Assembly (NCBI RefSeq): GCF_000696185.1
Contig: NZ_KK853997.1
Coordinates: forward strand, 5,007,602-5,071,601
Direction of reading: 5' to 3'
DNA: 64,000 nucleotides
From: Kitasatospora cheerisanensis KCTC 2395
Lineage (GTDB): Bacteria; Actinomycetota; Actinomycetes; Streptomycetales; Streptomycetaceae
Made by a program: the position numbers and the translations under genes. Shown here piece by piece: positions 35,113 through 43,109 of this stretch. The notes under the pieces are model-generated. The model saw only the letters and a list, made by a program, of their open reading frames with translations. It searched no databases and was not told the DNA's origin. Every line of letters begins with the position of its first letter. Position 1 is the stretch's first letter.

Positions 35113-35131
35113 GCCCCGAACCCTAGCGGAC

Positions 35132-35455
35132 TCAGTGACCCGAGCCGCTGAGCTGAAGGCCGATCACACCCGCGATGACCAGGCTGACCGAGACCAGCTT
35201 GAGGGTGGAGGAGGACTCGTCCAGGAAGACGATCCCGTAGAGCGCGGTGCCGGCCGCGCCGATGCCGGTCCACACCGCGTAGGCGCTGCCCACCGGGAGG
35301 GTCTTCAGGGAGAGGGTGAGCAGCCCGAAGGAGCCGAGCGCGAAGAGGCAGAAGCTGATGGTGGGCCAGAGCTTGGTGAAGCCGTGGCTGAGCTTGAGGT
35401 TGACCGCGAATCCCGTTTCCAGCAGACCGGCGAGGATCACCATGGCCCATGCCAT
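35132..35455 (-). CDS. small multidrug resistance (SMR) family transporter
   Basis: 107 residues with four hydrophobic helices and the SMR Glu in helix 1 ([15 protein letters not shown], Glu13). [17 protein letters not shown] is the family's helix-3 signature. [12 protein letters not shown] and the VWTGIGA wording place it near the SugE/Gdx guanidinium exporters rather than EmrE, by inference. No guanidine riboswitch is recognisable upstream. An inverted repeat precedes the gene. Confidence 0.88.
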   Translation of the reverse strand: MAWAMVILAGLLETGFAVNLKLSHGFTKLWPTISFCLFALGSFGLLTLSLKTLPVGSAYAVWTGIGAAGTALYGIVFLDESSSTLKLVSVSLVIAGVIGLQLSGSGH

Positions 35456-35473
35456 CGGGTTGACTCCCTGTCA

Positions 35474-35498
35474 GATAGGACGGTGTGACCTTCCTATC
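35474..35498. promoter_or_regulatory. inverted repeat upstream of the SMR gene
   Basis: GATAGGA (35474-35480) and TCCTATC (35492-35498), 11 bases apart. On the minus strand a TAACGAT sequence overlaps the outer arm and could be the -10. Possible repressor operator. Confidence 0.4.
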
Positions 35499-35543
35499 GT
35501 TACCCAGTGGGCAGGGCCGGGCGACTCGTCGGCCGATGAACTC

Positions 35544-36598
35544 TCAGTCCCCCTCGTGGGCTTCCTTGGTGGCGAGCAGGCGGCGCAGCGAGTACAGCCG
35601 GGCCGGGTCGGCGTGGCCGTCGGCGACCCAGGCGTCCAGCGCGCAGTCCGGCTCGTCGTGGGAGCAGGCGCGGGGGCAGTCCTCGGTGCCGGGCTCCAGG
35701 TCGGGGAAGGCGTGGATGACCCGGGACGGGTCGATGTGGGACAGGCCGAAGGACCGGAAGCCGGGGGTGTCGATCACCCAGCCCGGGTCGAGGGCCTTAC
35801 GGGACCCGGGCTTCGCACCGGGCGGCGGCGGCAGCCGCAGCGCGAGCGCGGAGACGGTGGTGTGCCGGCCGCGGCCGGTGACGGCGTTGACGTGGCCGGT
35901 GGTCCGCTGCTGGTCCGGGACGAGCGCGTTGACCAGGGTGGTCTTGCCGACGCCGGAGTGCCCGATGAACACGGTGGTCTTCCCGCGCAGGTACTCCCGG
36001 ACGGCCTCCGCGCCGGCGGTGGCCAGCTCGTCGTGCCGGGTCACCACGTAGTCGATGCCGAGCGGCGCGTACGACTCCAGCAGCTCGTCGGCCGGCGCCA
36101 GGTCGGACTTGGTGAGCACCAGCAGCGGCTCCATCCCGGCGTCGTACGCGGCGACCAGGCAGCGGTCGATCAGCCGGGGGCGGGGCTCCGGGTTGGCGAG
36201 CGCGGTGACGATGGCCAGCTGCTCGGCGTTGGCGACGACGATCCGCTCGTACGGGTCGTCGTCGTCCGCGGTGCGGCGCAGCACCGAGGTGCGCTCCTCG
36301 ACCCGGACGATCCGGGCCAGCGTGTCGGGGGCCCCGGAGAGGTCGCCGACCAGGTTGACGACGTCGCCGACGACGACGCCCTTGCGGCCGAGTTCGCGGG
36401 CCTTCATCGCGGTGACCAGGCGTTCGTCCCTGGTACCGCCGTCGACCAGGCAGGTCATCCGGCCCCGGTCCACGGTGAGGACCATCGCCGCGTCGGCGTC
36501 CTCGTGCTTGGGCCGGATGCGGGTGCGGGGCGGGAGCCCCGGCGGCCCGGGCGGCTGCGGATGTCGTCCTCGTCGGCGTCCTTGCCGTAGCGGCGCAT
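35544..36598 (-). CDS. rsgA: ribosome small-subunit-dependent GTPase RsgA, apparent frameshift near the start
   Basis: Circularly permuted GTPase: G4 LTKSD, then G1 GHSGVGKTTLVNAL, then G3 DTPGF, with a zinc-binding CPRACSHDEPDC tail. It matures the 30S subunit. Homologues start MRRYGKDADEDDIR; that start exists here at ATG 36598, 15 bases after aroA, but in another frame. One G/C is missing in the run at ~36527-36531. As sequenced, the only in-frame start is ATG 36485, which would remove ~37 residues before the OB fold. Confidence 0.85.
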
Positions 36599-36613
36599 GC
36601 TCGTGATCCCCCG

Positions 36614-37933
36614 TCAGCCCTGGCCGAGGAGGTCGGCCCACATCTGCGGGAAGTCCGGCAGGGTCTTCGCGGTGGTCGCCACGTTCTCCACCAGGACGCC
36701 GTCCACCACCAGGCCGAGGACGGCGGCGGCGGTGGCCAGCCGGTGGTCCTCGTAGGTGTGGAAGACGCCGCCGTGCAGCGGGCGGGGCCGGATCCGCAGG
36801 CCGTCCTCGGTCTCCGAGACGTCGCCGCCCAGGTCGTTGATCTCCTTGGCGAGCGCGGCCAGCCGGTCCGTCTCGTGCAGGCGCAGGTGGGAGATGCCGT
36901 ACAGGTGGGACTCGGAGTCGGCGAGAGCCGCGACCGCGGCGATCACCGGCGTCAGCTCGCCGACGTCGTGCAGGTCCACCTCGATGCCGTGGATCTTGCC
37001 GGTGCCGGTGAACTCCAGCCCCTCGTCGACGAATTGGCAGGACCCGCCCATCGCGGTGTAGATCTCGCGGAGCTGGTCGCCGGGCTGGTAGGTGTGCTTG
37101 GGCCAGTCCCGGACGACGACCCGGCCGCCGGTGGCGAGGGCCGCGGCGAAGAACGGGGCGGCGTTGGACAGGTCCGGCTCGACGACCAGGTCGCGGCCGA
37201 TCAGCGCGCCCGGGGTGACCCGCCAGACGTCCTTCTCGCCGCCGTCCTCGGGCGCGTCGACCTGGCCGCCGGCCTTGCGGATCATGTCGACGGTCATCCG
37301 GATGTGCGGCAGTGAGGGCACCGTCGCGCCGACGTTCCGGATCTCCACGCCGTTGTTGAAGCGGGCGCCGGAGAGCAGCAGCGCCGAGATGAACTGGGAG
37401 GACGAGGAGGCGTCCACGTCGACCTGGCCGCCGTCCAGCGCGCCGGCGCCGTGCACGGTCAGCGGGAAGCCGCCGCGGCCGCCGTCGTCGATCCGGGCGC
37501 CGAGGGTGCGCAGCGCGTCGATCACGCCGTGCTGCGGGCGCTCGTGGCTGCGCGGGTCGCCGTCGAAGTGCACCGGGCCGTCCGCGAGGGTGGCCAGCGG
37601 GGGCAGGAAGCGCATCACCGTGCCGGCGTTGCCGACGTCCACCTGGGCGGGGCCGCGCAGCTGCTCGGCCGGGATGATCCGCCAGGCCTCGCCGCCGCCG
37701 GTGCCGCCGGACGCGGCGTTGACCGTCTCCTCGACCGTCACGCCCAGGGCGCGCAGGCCGTCCGCCATCAGCTGCGAGTCGCGGCTGCGCAGCGGGCGGC
37801 GCACCCAGCCCGGGCCGTCGGCGAGGGCGGCCAGCACCAGCGCGCGGTTGGTCGCGGACTTCGAGCCGGGGATGGTCACGGTCGCGTCCACGGCGGCGGT
37901 GGCGACGGGAGCGGGCCACAGGGGTTCGGTCAT
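36614..37933 (-). CDS. aroA: 3-phosphoshikimate 1-carboxyvinyltransferase (EPSP synthase)
   Basis: 439 residues. GSKSATNRALVLAALA (~residues 23-38) is the phosphate-binding N-terminal motif. NAGTVMRFLPPLA and LRLHETDRLAAL are the conserved substrate-site segments. It adds enolpyruvate to shikimate-3-phosphate in aromatic amino-acid synthesis. It precedes rsgA on the same strand with a 15-base gap, an arrangement usual in Streptomyces. Confidence 0.95.
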   Translation of the reverse strand: MTEPLWPAPVATAAVDATVTIPGSKSATNRALVLAALADGPGWVRRPLRSRDSQLMADGLRALGVTVEETVNAASGGTGGGEAWRIIPAEQLRGPAQVDVGNAGTVMRFLPPLATLADGPVHFDGDPRSHERPQHGVIDALRTLGARIDDGGRGGFPLTVHGAGALDGGQVDVDASSSSQFISALLLSGARFNNGVEIRNVGATVPSLPHIRMTVDMIRKAGGQVDAPEDGGEKDVWRVTPGALIGRDLVVEPDLSNAAPFFAAALATGGRVVVRDWPKHTYQPGDQLREIYTAMGGSCQFVDEGLEFTGTGKIHGIEVDLHDVGELTPVIAAVAALADSESHLYGISHLRLHETDRLAALAKEINDLGGDVSETEDGLRIRPRPLHGGVFHTYEDHRLATAAAVLGLVVDGVLVENVATTAKTLPDFPQMWADLLGQG

Positions 37934-37961
37934 GCCGCCCAGTCTATGAGGACCGGCCCCG

Positions 37962-38666
37962 CTACCGGGGCAGCAGCCAGGCCGTTCCCAGCCCCAGGCA
38001 GGCCAGCGCCACCACCAGGAACAGCGCCACCCAGGCCGTCGCCGGCACGCCCGTCAGCCGGGCCAGCTGGTCGGCGTCCGAGCCGGGCGCGCCGCCGTAC
38101 CGCCGGGCGGAGAACAGCTCGACGATCGGACGCACCCCCGCCAACAGGAGGAACCACACGCCCAGGTAGGCGAAGGCGCCCTGCCACTCCGGCGTCCCGT
38201 ACCAGGACACCGCGACGAACGCGCCGCCGGTCGCCAGCACCGCGAGCACCCCGAACAGGTTGCGCAGGGTCAGCAGCATCGCCGCCAGCAGCACGATGCC
38301 CACCCACAGCAGGACGGTGATCCGGCCCGCCGCCAGCAGCGCCGCCCCGCCCAGGCCCAGCAGCGGGGGCGCCGGGTAGCCGGCCGCGGCGGTCAGCACC
38401 ATGCCCGGGCCGGTCGCCCGGCCCGAGGACACCGTCAACCCGGAGGTGTCCGAGTGCAGCCGGATCCCGGAGAGCCGCCGGCGGGTCAGCAGCGCCGTCA
38501 CGCCGTGGCCGCCCTCGTGCGCGATGGTCACCACGGTGCGGCTCAGCCGCCACACCGGGCGCAGCGCCACCGCCAGCAGTGCCACCGCCGCGGCGCCCCA
38601 CACCAGCCAGTCCGGCGGGTCGGGCTGCACGGCCGTGATCCGGTCCCACAGTCGCACGAAGTCCAT
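37962..38666 (-). CDS. M50-like membrane metallopeptidase
   Basis: 234 residues with about six membrane helices. HEGGH at residues 50-54 is the zinc site inside the second hydrophobic region, the M50B-like pattern. No PDZ domain is present. Members of this group are uncharacterised membrane proteins. ATG 38666 is chosen as the first Met before the conserved helices. Confidence 0.85.
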   Translation of the reverse strand: MDFVRLWDRITAVQPDPPDWLVWGAAAVALLAVALRPVWRLSRTVVTIAHEGGHGVTALLTRRRLSGIRLHSDTSGLTVSSGRATGPGMVLTAAAGYPAPPLLGLGGAALLAAGRITVLLWVGIVLLAAMLLTLRNLFGVLAVLATGGAFVAVSWYGTPEWQGAFAYLGVWFLLLAGVRPIVELFSARRYGGAPGSDADQLARLTGVPATAWVALFLVVALACLGLGTAWLLPR

Positions 38667-38786
38667 CTCGGCCGGCCTCCGATCACCGTCGCTTCCCGTC
38701 GCCCGGGCGGGCAGCCTCCCACGGAAGGACGGGCGGCCGGTAGCCGCCGGTTCTCCGGCCCGGGCGGTTCTGGCAAGCTGAACGGC

Positions 38787-39524
38787 ATGTGCGGCCGCTT
38801 CGCCTCCTCCACGGACCCCGCCGAACTGGTCCGGCACTTCGGCGTCCGGCAGTGGGACCCGACCGAGACGATCGCCCCGAGCTGGAACGTCGCGCCGACC
38901 GCGCGCGCCTACGCCGTGCTGGACCGGGCGCCGCGCGGCGAGCGCCGGCCGGTGCGTCAACTGCGGGTGCTGCGCTGGGGGTTGGTGCCCGCCTGGGCGA
39001 GCGGCCCGGAGAGCGCGGCGAAGATGGTCAACGCCCGGGCGGAGACCGTCCACGAGAAGCCCGCCTACCGGCAGGCGTTCGCGTCCCGGCGCTGCCTGAT
39101 ACCGGTCGACGGCTACTACGAGTGGCAGACCGCCCCCACCGACGACGTCTCCCGCCCGCCCCGCCGCCCCTACTTCGTCTCGCGCGCCGACGGCGCCCCG
39201 CTCGCGCTGGCCGGCCTGTACGAGTTCTGGCGCAACCGGCAGGTGCCCGGCGACCACCCGGACGCCTGGCTGGTGACCTGCACCGTCGTCACCACCGCCG
39301 CCGAGCCGCTGCTCGCGCCGGTGCACGAGCGGATGCCGCTGTACCTCGGCCCGGACCGCTGGGACGCCTGGCTCGACCCGCACGCCGAGAGCGCCGACCT
39401 CACCCCGCCGCCGCCCGGCGACCTGCGCATCCACGCCGTGCCCGACGAGGTCGGCTCGATCCGCAACAACCATCCGGGCCTGACCCGGCGACTCACCGAG
39501 GACGACCTCACCACGCTGTTCTGA
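38787..39524 (+). CDS. SOS response-associated peptidase / HMCES (YedK) family protein
   Basis: 245 residues. MCGRF starts the protein, so Cys2 becomes the N-terminal catalytic Cys. SWNVAPT, VNARAETV, the PVDGYYEW segment and HERMP (active-site His) follow. HMCES proteins crosslink to abasic sites in single-stranded DNA through Cys2. ATG 38787 is therefore fixed by mechanism. It is divergent from the M50-like gene. Confidence 0.93.
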   Translation: MCGRFASSTDPAELVRHFGVRQWDPTETIAPSWNVAPTARAYAVLDRAPRGERRPVRQLRVLRWGLVPAWASGPESAAKMVNARAETVHEKPAYRQAFASRRCLIPVDGYYEWQTAPTDDVSRPPRRPYFVSRADGAPLALAGLYEFWRNRQVPGDHPDAWLVTCTVVTTAAEPLLAPVHERMPLYLGPDRWDAWLDPHAESADLTPPPPGDLRIHAVPDEVGSIRNNHPGLTRRLTEDDLTTLF

Positions 39525-39536
39525 CGCCGTCCCCTC

Positions 39537-39544
39537 TATACGCT
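39537..39544 (+). promoter_or_regulatory. -10 region of a leaderless hydrolase gene
   Basis: TATACGCT just after the HMCES gene and 7-9 bases before ATG 39552. No ribosome site is present. Confidence 0.4.
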
Positions 39545-39551
39545 CTGCGCC

Positions 39552-40175
39552 ATGCAGCAGTCGATCGTCGCCACCCCCGCCGGGGACGCCCGGCTCCACT
39601 GGTTCCGGGCGCCGGCCCCGCGGGCCGTCCTGCTCCTCGGGCACGGCGCGGGCGGCGGCGTCGAGGCACCCGACCTGCAGGCCCTGGCGGCGGCGCTCCC
39701 GGCGGCCGGCGTCACCGTCGTCCTGGCCGAGCAGCCCTGGCGGGTGGCCGGCCGCAAGCTCGCGCCCGCCCCGAAGACCCTGGACGCCGGCTGGCCCGCG
39801 CAGTTCGCCGCCGCGGCCGCCGAGGGCCTTCCGGTGTACGCGGGCGGCCGCAGCGCCGGGGCCCGGGTCGCCTGCCGCACCTCGGCCGGCCTCGGCGCGG
39901 CGGGCGTGCTGGCGCTGGCGTTCCCGCTGCACCCGCCGGGCCGGCCGGAGAAGAGCCGCGCCGAGGAACTGCTCGGCACCGGCCTGCCCACCCTGGTGGT
40001 GCAGGGCGGCGCGGACGCCTTCGGCACCCCGGAGGAATTCCCGGCGCTGCCGGACACCCACCGGCTGGCCGAGGTGCCGCACGCCTCGCACGCCTTCAAG
40101 GTCCCGAAGAAGGCCCCGCTGGGCCAGGACGAGGCGCTGGCGCTGATCACCGGCGCGGTCGCCGGCTGGCTCTGA
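39552..40175 (+). CDS. alpha/beta hydrolase (dienelactone hydrolase-like)
   Basis: 207 residues. LLLGHGAGGG forms the oxyanion loop, GGRSAGARVA holds the nucleophile Ser, LVVQGGADAFGTPEEF the Asp region and ASHAFKV the His. This is a small KANL3/Tex30-type hydrolase; the substrate is unknown. It is monocistronic ahead of the SigR promoter. Confidence 0.85.
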   Translation: MQQSIVATPAGDARLHWFRAPAPRAVLLLGHGAGGGVEAPDLQALAAALPAAGVTVVLAEQPWRVAGRKLAPAPKTLDAGWPAQFAAAAAEGLPVYAGGRSAGARVACRTSAGLGAAGVLALAFPLHPPGRPEKSRAEELLGTGLPTLVVQGGADAFGTPEEFPALPDTHRLAEVPHASHAFKVPKKAPLGQDEALALITGAVAGWL

Positions 40176-40192
40176 CGGCGCGGCCGGAGCCC

Positions 40193-40219
40193 GGGAATGT
40201 CCGGGCGGCGGGCGGGGTT
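40193..40219 (+). promoter_or_regulatory. SigR-dependent autoregulatory promoter (sigRp2)
   Basis: GGGAAT (40193-40198), exactly 18 bases, GTT (40217-40219): a full match to the SigR consensus. The transcript would begin ~35-40 bases before ATG 40263 and so encode the long SigR form. Confidence 0.88.
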
Positions 40220-40262
40220 GCACGAGTCGTCAGAACATGCCCCCGGTGGAAAGGCAGCGTCC

Positions 40263-41174
40263 ATGGGTTCGATCGCGTGCCCCGAACGGTCCGAGGAGCG
40301 GGCTGCCCAGGCGGCTTCGCTGGTGCCGGACTGGTCGAAGTGGGTTGTCGCGGGCGAGAAGCCGGTCAGCCCTATATCCTCGCTTCCGGGTCGGCCCGTG
40401 GTGGGCCGGACCCTGCTGACCGAGGAGGTGGGTCCGGTCGTCGGGACCGATGACGCGGCCGTGTCTGGTGCTTCGGGCACCGACCAGGGCCGCCCGGAGG
40501 GCGAGCAGCTCACCGGCGACGAACTGGCCGAGGTGATCGGCGAGGACACCTTCCGGGTGTCCGAGAGCGAGAGCGAGGAGGCCAGGCGCGAGCGCTTCGA
40601 GCGGGACGCCCTGGGCTACCTCGACCCGATGTATTCGGCGGCGCTGCGGATGACCCGCAACCCGGCCGACGCGGAGGACCTGCTCCAGGAGGCGTTCGCC
40701 AAGGCGTACGCGTCGTTCCACCAGTTCCGTGAGGGCACCAACCTCAAGGCCTGGCTGTACCGCATCCTCACCAACACGTTCATCAACTCGTACCGCAAGA
40801 AGCAGCGCGAACCCCAGCGCACCGCGGCCGAGGAGATCGAGGACTGGCAGCTGGCGCGCGCCGAGTCGCACATGTCGACGGGGCTGCGCTCCGCCGAGGC
40901 GCAGGCGCTCGACCACCTGCCGGACAGCGATGTGAAGGACGCCCTGCAGGCCATCCCGGAGGAATTCCGGATCGCGGTGTATCTCGCGGACGTCGAGGGC
41001 TTTGCGTACAAGGAGATCGCGGACATCATGGGTACACCCATCGGTACGGTGATGTCCCGACTGCACCGTGGCCGCCGCCAGCTGCGCGGCATGCTGGAGG
41101 ACTACGCCCGCGAGCGGGGGCTGGTCCCGGCCGGTACCGGTGCAGGGCAGGAAGCGAAGGGCGCGGGCTCATGA
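40263..41174 (+). CDS. sigR: ECF sigma factor SigR (long form; short form starts at GTG 40428)
   Basis: Long form 303 residues, short form 248. Region 2 has [23 protein letters not shown] and [15 protein letters not shown]; region 4 has [25 protein letters not shown]. SigR directs the thiol-oxidative-stress regulon. ATG 40263 has GGAAAGG eight bases upstream and adds exactly 55 residues to the GTG 40428 start, matching the known unstable SigR-prime isoform. The gene overlaps rsrA by four bases (ATGA). Confidence 0.95.
   Translation: MGSIACPERSEERAAQAASLVPDWSKWVVAGEKPVSPISSLPGRPVVGRTLLTEEVGPVVGTDDAAVSGASGTDQGRPEGEQLTGDELAEVIGEDTFRVSESESEEARRERFERDALGYLDPMYSAALRMTRNPADAEDLLQEAFAKAYASFHQFREGTNLKAWLYRILTNTFINSYRKKQREPQRTAAEEIEDWQLARAESHMSTGLRSAEAQALDHLPDSDVKDALQAIPEEFRIAVYLADVEGFAYKEIADIMGTPIGTVMSRLHRGRRQLRGMLEDYARERGLVPAGTGAGQEAKGAGS
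40345..40378 (+). promoter_or_regulatory. candidate internal promoter for the short SigR form (sigRp1-like)
   Basis: TATATC (40373-40378) inside the extension, with TTGTCG (40345-40350) upstream at a long 22-base spacing. It is the only A/T-rich -10 before GTG 40428. The -35 is doubtful. Confidence 0.35.
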
Positions 41175-41530
41175 GCTGCGGCGATCCGCACGAGACCGAG
41201 TGCGGAGAGGTGCTCGACCACCTCTACGAATTCCTCGACAACGAGATGCCCGAGGGCGACTGCGCCAAGCTGCGGGTGCACTTCGACGAGTGCTCCCCGT
41301 GCCTGGAGAAGTACGGCCTGGAGCAGGCGATCAAGGCGCTGATCAAGCGCTCGTGCGGCTGCGACGACACACCGTCCGACCTCCGGTCGAAGGTGCTGGC
41401 CCGGATCGACTCGATCCGCGCCGGCCAGCGCGCCGGCGACGGCTCGGTGGTCGAAGTGACGGCCGTCGGCGTGGAGATGACGGTGGAGGGCGCGGCCGGT
41501 CACGGCTCCGCCGTCGCCACCGCGGAGTGA
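41171..41530 (+). CDS. rsrA: zinc-binding redox anti-sigma factor RsrA
   Basis: 119 residues. The ZAS motif is intact: Cys11, His37, Cys41 and Cys44 (HFDECSPC), the residues shown in S. coelicolor to bind zinc and form the trigger disulfide. Extra Cys residues occur at 3 and in RSCGCDD. Reduced RsrA holds SigR inactive in the cytosol; oxidation releases it. The start overlaps the sigR stop. Confidence 0.95.
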   Translation: MSCGDPHETECGEVLDHLYEFLDNEMPEGDCAKLRVHFDECSPCLEKYGLEQAIKALIKRSCGCDDTPSDLRSKVLARIDSIRAGQRAGDGSVVEVTAVGVEMTVEGAAGHGSAVATAE

Positions 41531-41611
41531 GCGCTCACTCGATCGGGTGAGCTGTCGCTGCTCCGGCTGCGGCAATCCGCGATCGTGCGTCCCGTCCGGG
41601 TGGCCGGGCCC

Positions 41612-41617
41612 TATTCT
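41612..41617 (+). promoter_or_regulatory. candidate -10 for the HD-GYP operon
   Basis: TATTCT in the 184-base gap after rsrA. A GGGGAGG Shine-Dalgarno-like sequence lies at ~41655. Confidence 0.3.
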
Positions 41618-41714
41618 CTGACGAGTCCTCACGTCGGAGGGCCCGGTACGGGCTGGGGAGGCCGAGATCGCCAGCGAACGCGAACGCGAGCGCAGCGCGC
41701 TGACGGGGCGGGCC

Positions 41715-43109
41715 GTGGCCTACCTGACCGCCGTGACGGCGGCGGCGATCGCCGTACTGCTGCCGCTGGCGGCCGTCGCGCCGCACCTCGACTGGCCCCG
41801 GATCGGGCTGCTGGCCCTGCTGCACCTGTGCCTGGAATCGCTCGCCCAGGGCGCCCGCACCCCGTGCGCCCGGGTCTGGCGGTGGCTGCGCGGCCGGCCC
41901 GCGCCGGACGGCCCGGCCGACCCGCGCGGCAGCGGCTTCTTCCCCGTGCTGTTCGCGGGCGTGCTGATGCTGCCGCCCGCCGCCGCGGCCCTGGTCGCCC
42001 TGCCCGGCGCACTGCTCGGACCCGCCGCACCGCCGCGCGCGCTGCGCCGGATCTGGAACGCCGCCCAACTGGCGCTGGCCGCCGCGGCCAGCGCCGAAGT
42101 GTTCCGGCTGCTCGGCGGCAGCCGCCTGCTGCTCGGCACCCGCTTCCCCGACGCGGCGTTCGGCGCGCTCGCCGCGATCCTCACCTTCTGCCTGGCCAAC
42201 GGGCTGCTGGTGGCCGGCATGGTCCGGCTCACCTGCGGGGCGGCCGGGCCCGGCGCGATGCGCAAGCTCCGCCGGGCCGCCCCCGCCGCGCTGCTGCACG
42301 GCGCCGGCGGCCTGATGGTCGCGGTGCTGTGGCAGGGCCCGTACGGCGCGTTCGCGGCCGTGCTCGGACTGCTGCCGCTCACCATCACCGCCTGGCTGTC
42401 CGCCCAGGGCCACCGCGAGCGGTCCGCGCACCGGGCCACCGTGCAGGCCCTGGTGCAGGCCGTCGAGATCAAGGACGCCTACACCCGCGGCCACAGCGAA
42501 CGGGTCGGCCGGGCCTCCGTGCTGATCGCCCGTCAGCTCGGCCTCGCCGAGGACCGGATCCGCACCCTGCACTTCGCCGGCACCCTGCACGACGTCGGCA
42601 AGCTCGCCGTCGCCACCGAACTGCTGCGCCGCAACGGGCCGCTGACCTGTGCGGAACGGCGCGCCGTGGAGGTCCACCCGGTGTTCGGGCACGAGCTGGT
42701 GCGGCAGCTGGACTTCCTCGGCGAAGGACGCGACGGCATCCTGCACCACCACGAGCGGATGGACGGCCGCGGCTACCCGCACGGCCTGACCGGCGACCGG
42801 ATCCCCGAGTTCGCCCGGATCATCTCGGTCGCCGACGCCTTCGACTCGATGACCTCCACCCGCTCCTACCGGCGCGGCCGGCCCGTCCAGGAGGCCGTCA
42901 CCGAACTGGAGCGGTGCGCCGGCAGCCAGTTCGACCCGGTCATGGTGCGGGCCCTGGTCGACGCCGTCGCCGAACACGGCTGGCAGCCCGAACCGCCGCC
43001 GCCCGGCGGCTGGGACGGCGAGGTGCCGGACATCCCGCTCGGCGTGCCCGAACCGGCCCGGCTCCCGCAGCAGAGCGGACAGGGCCTGCCCGCCGGCGGG
43101 GCGACGTGA
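41715..43109 (+). CDS. membrane HD-GYP domain protein
   Basis: About 464 residues. Roughly seven membrane helices occupy residues 1-235. The HD-GYP domain follows: HSERV, LHDVGKLAV (HD), HPVFGHELV, ILHHHERMDGRGYPHGL (HHE and GYP) and ISVADAFDSM. All catalytic residues of a cyclic-di-GMP or related phosphodiesterase are present. GTG 41715 is poorly supported; a GGGGAGG lies ~55 bases upstream but is followed in frame by ATC, not a standard start. It overlaps the next gene by four bases. Confidence 0.87.
   Translation: MAYLTAVTAAAIAVLLPLAAVAPHLDWPRIGLLALLHLCLESLAQGARTPCARVWRWLRGRPAPDGPADPRGSGFFPVLFAGVLMLPPAAAALVALPGALLGPAAPPRALRRIWNAAQLALAAAASAEVFRLLGGSRLLLGTRFPDAAFGALAAILTFCLANGLLVAGMVRLTCGAAGPGAMRKLRRAAPAALLHGAGGLMVAVLWQGPYGAFAAVLGLLPLTITAWLSAQGHRERSAHRATVQALVQAVEIKDAYTRGHSERVGRASVLIARQLGLAEDRIRTLHFAGTLHDVGKLAVATELLRRNGPLTCAERRAVEVHPVFGHELVRQLDFLGEGRDGILHHHERMDGRGYPHGLTGDRIPEFARIISVADAFDSMTSTRSYRRGRPVQEAVTELERCAGSQFDPVMVRALVDAVAEHGWQPEPPPPGGWDGEVPDIPLGVPEPARLPQQSGQGLPAGGAT

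Noticed and set aside
35456-35530. Guanidine-III (ykkC-III) riboswitch before the SMR gene
   Set aside because: A CCGACGAG stretch looked similar, but the rest of the conserved core (CAGGACAAGACGG-like) is absent.
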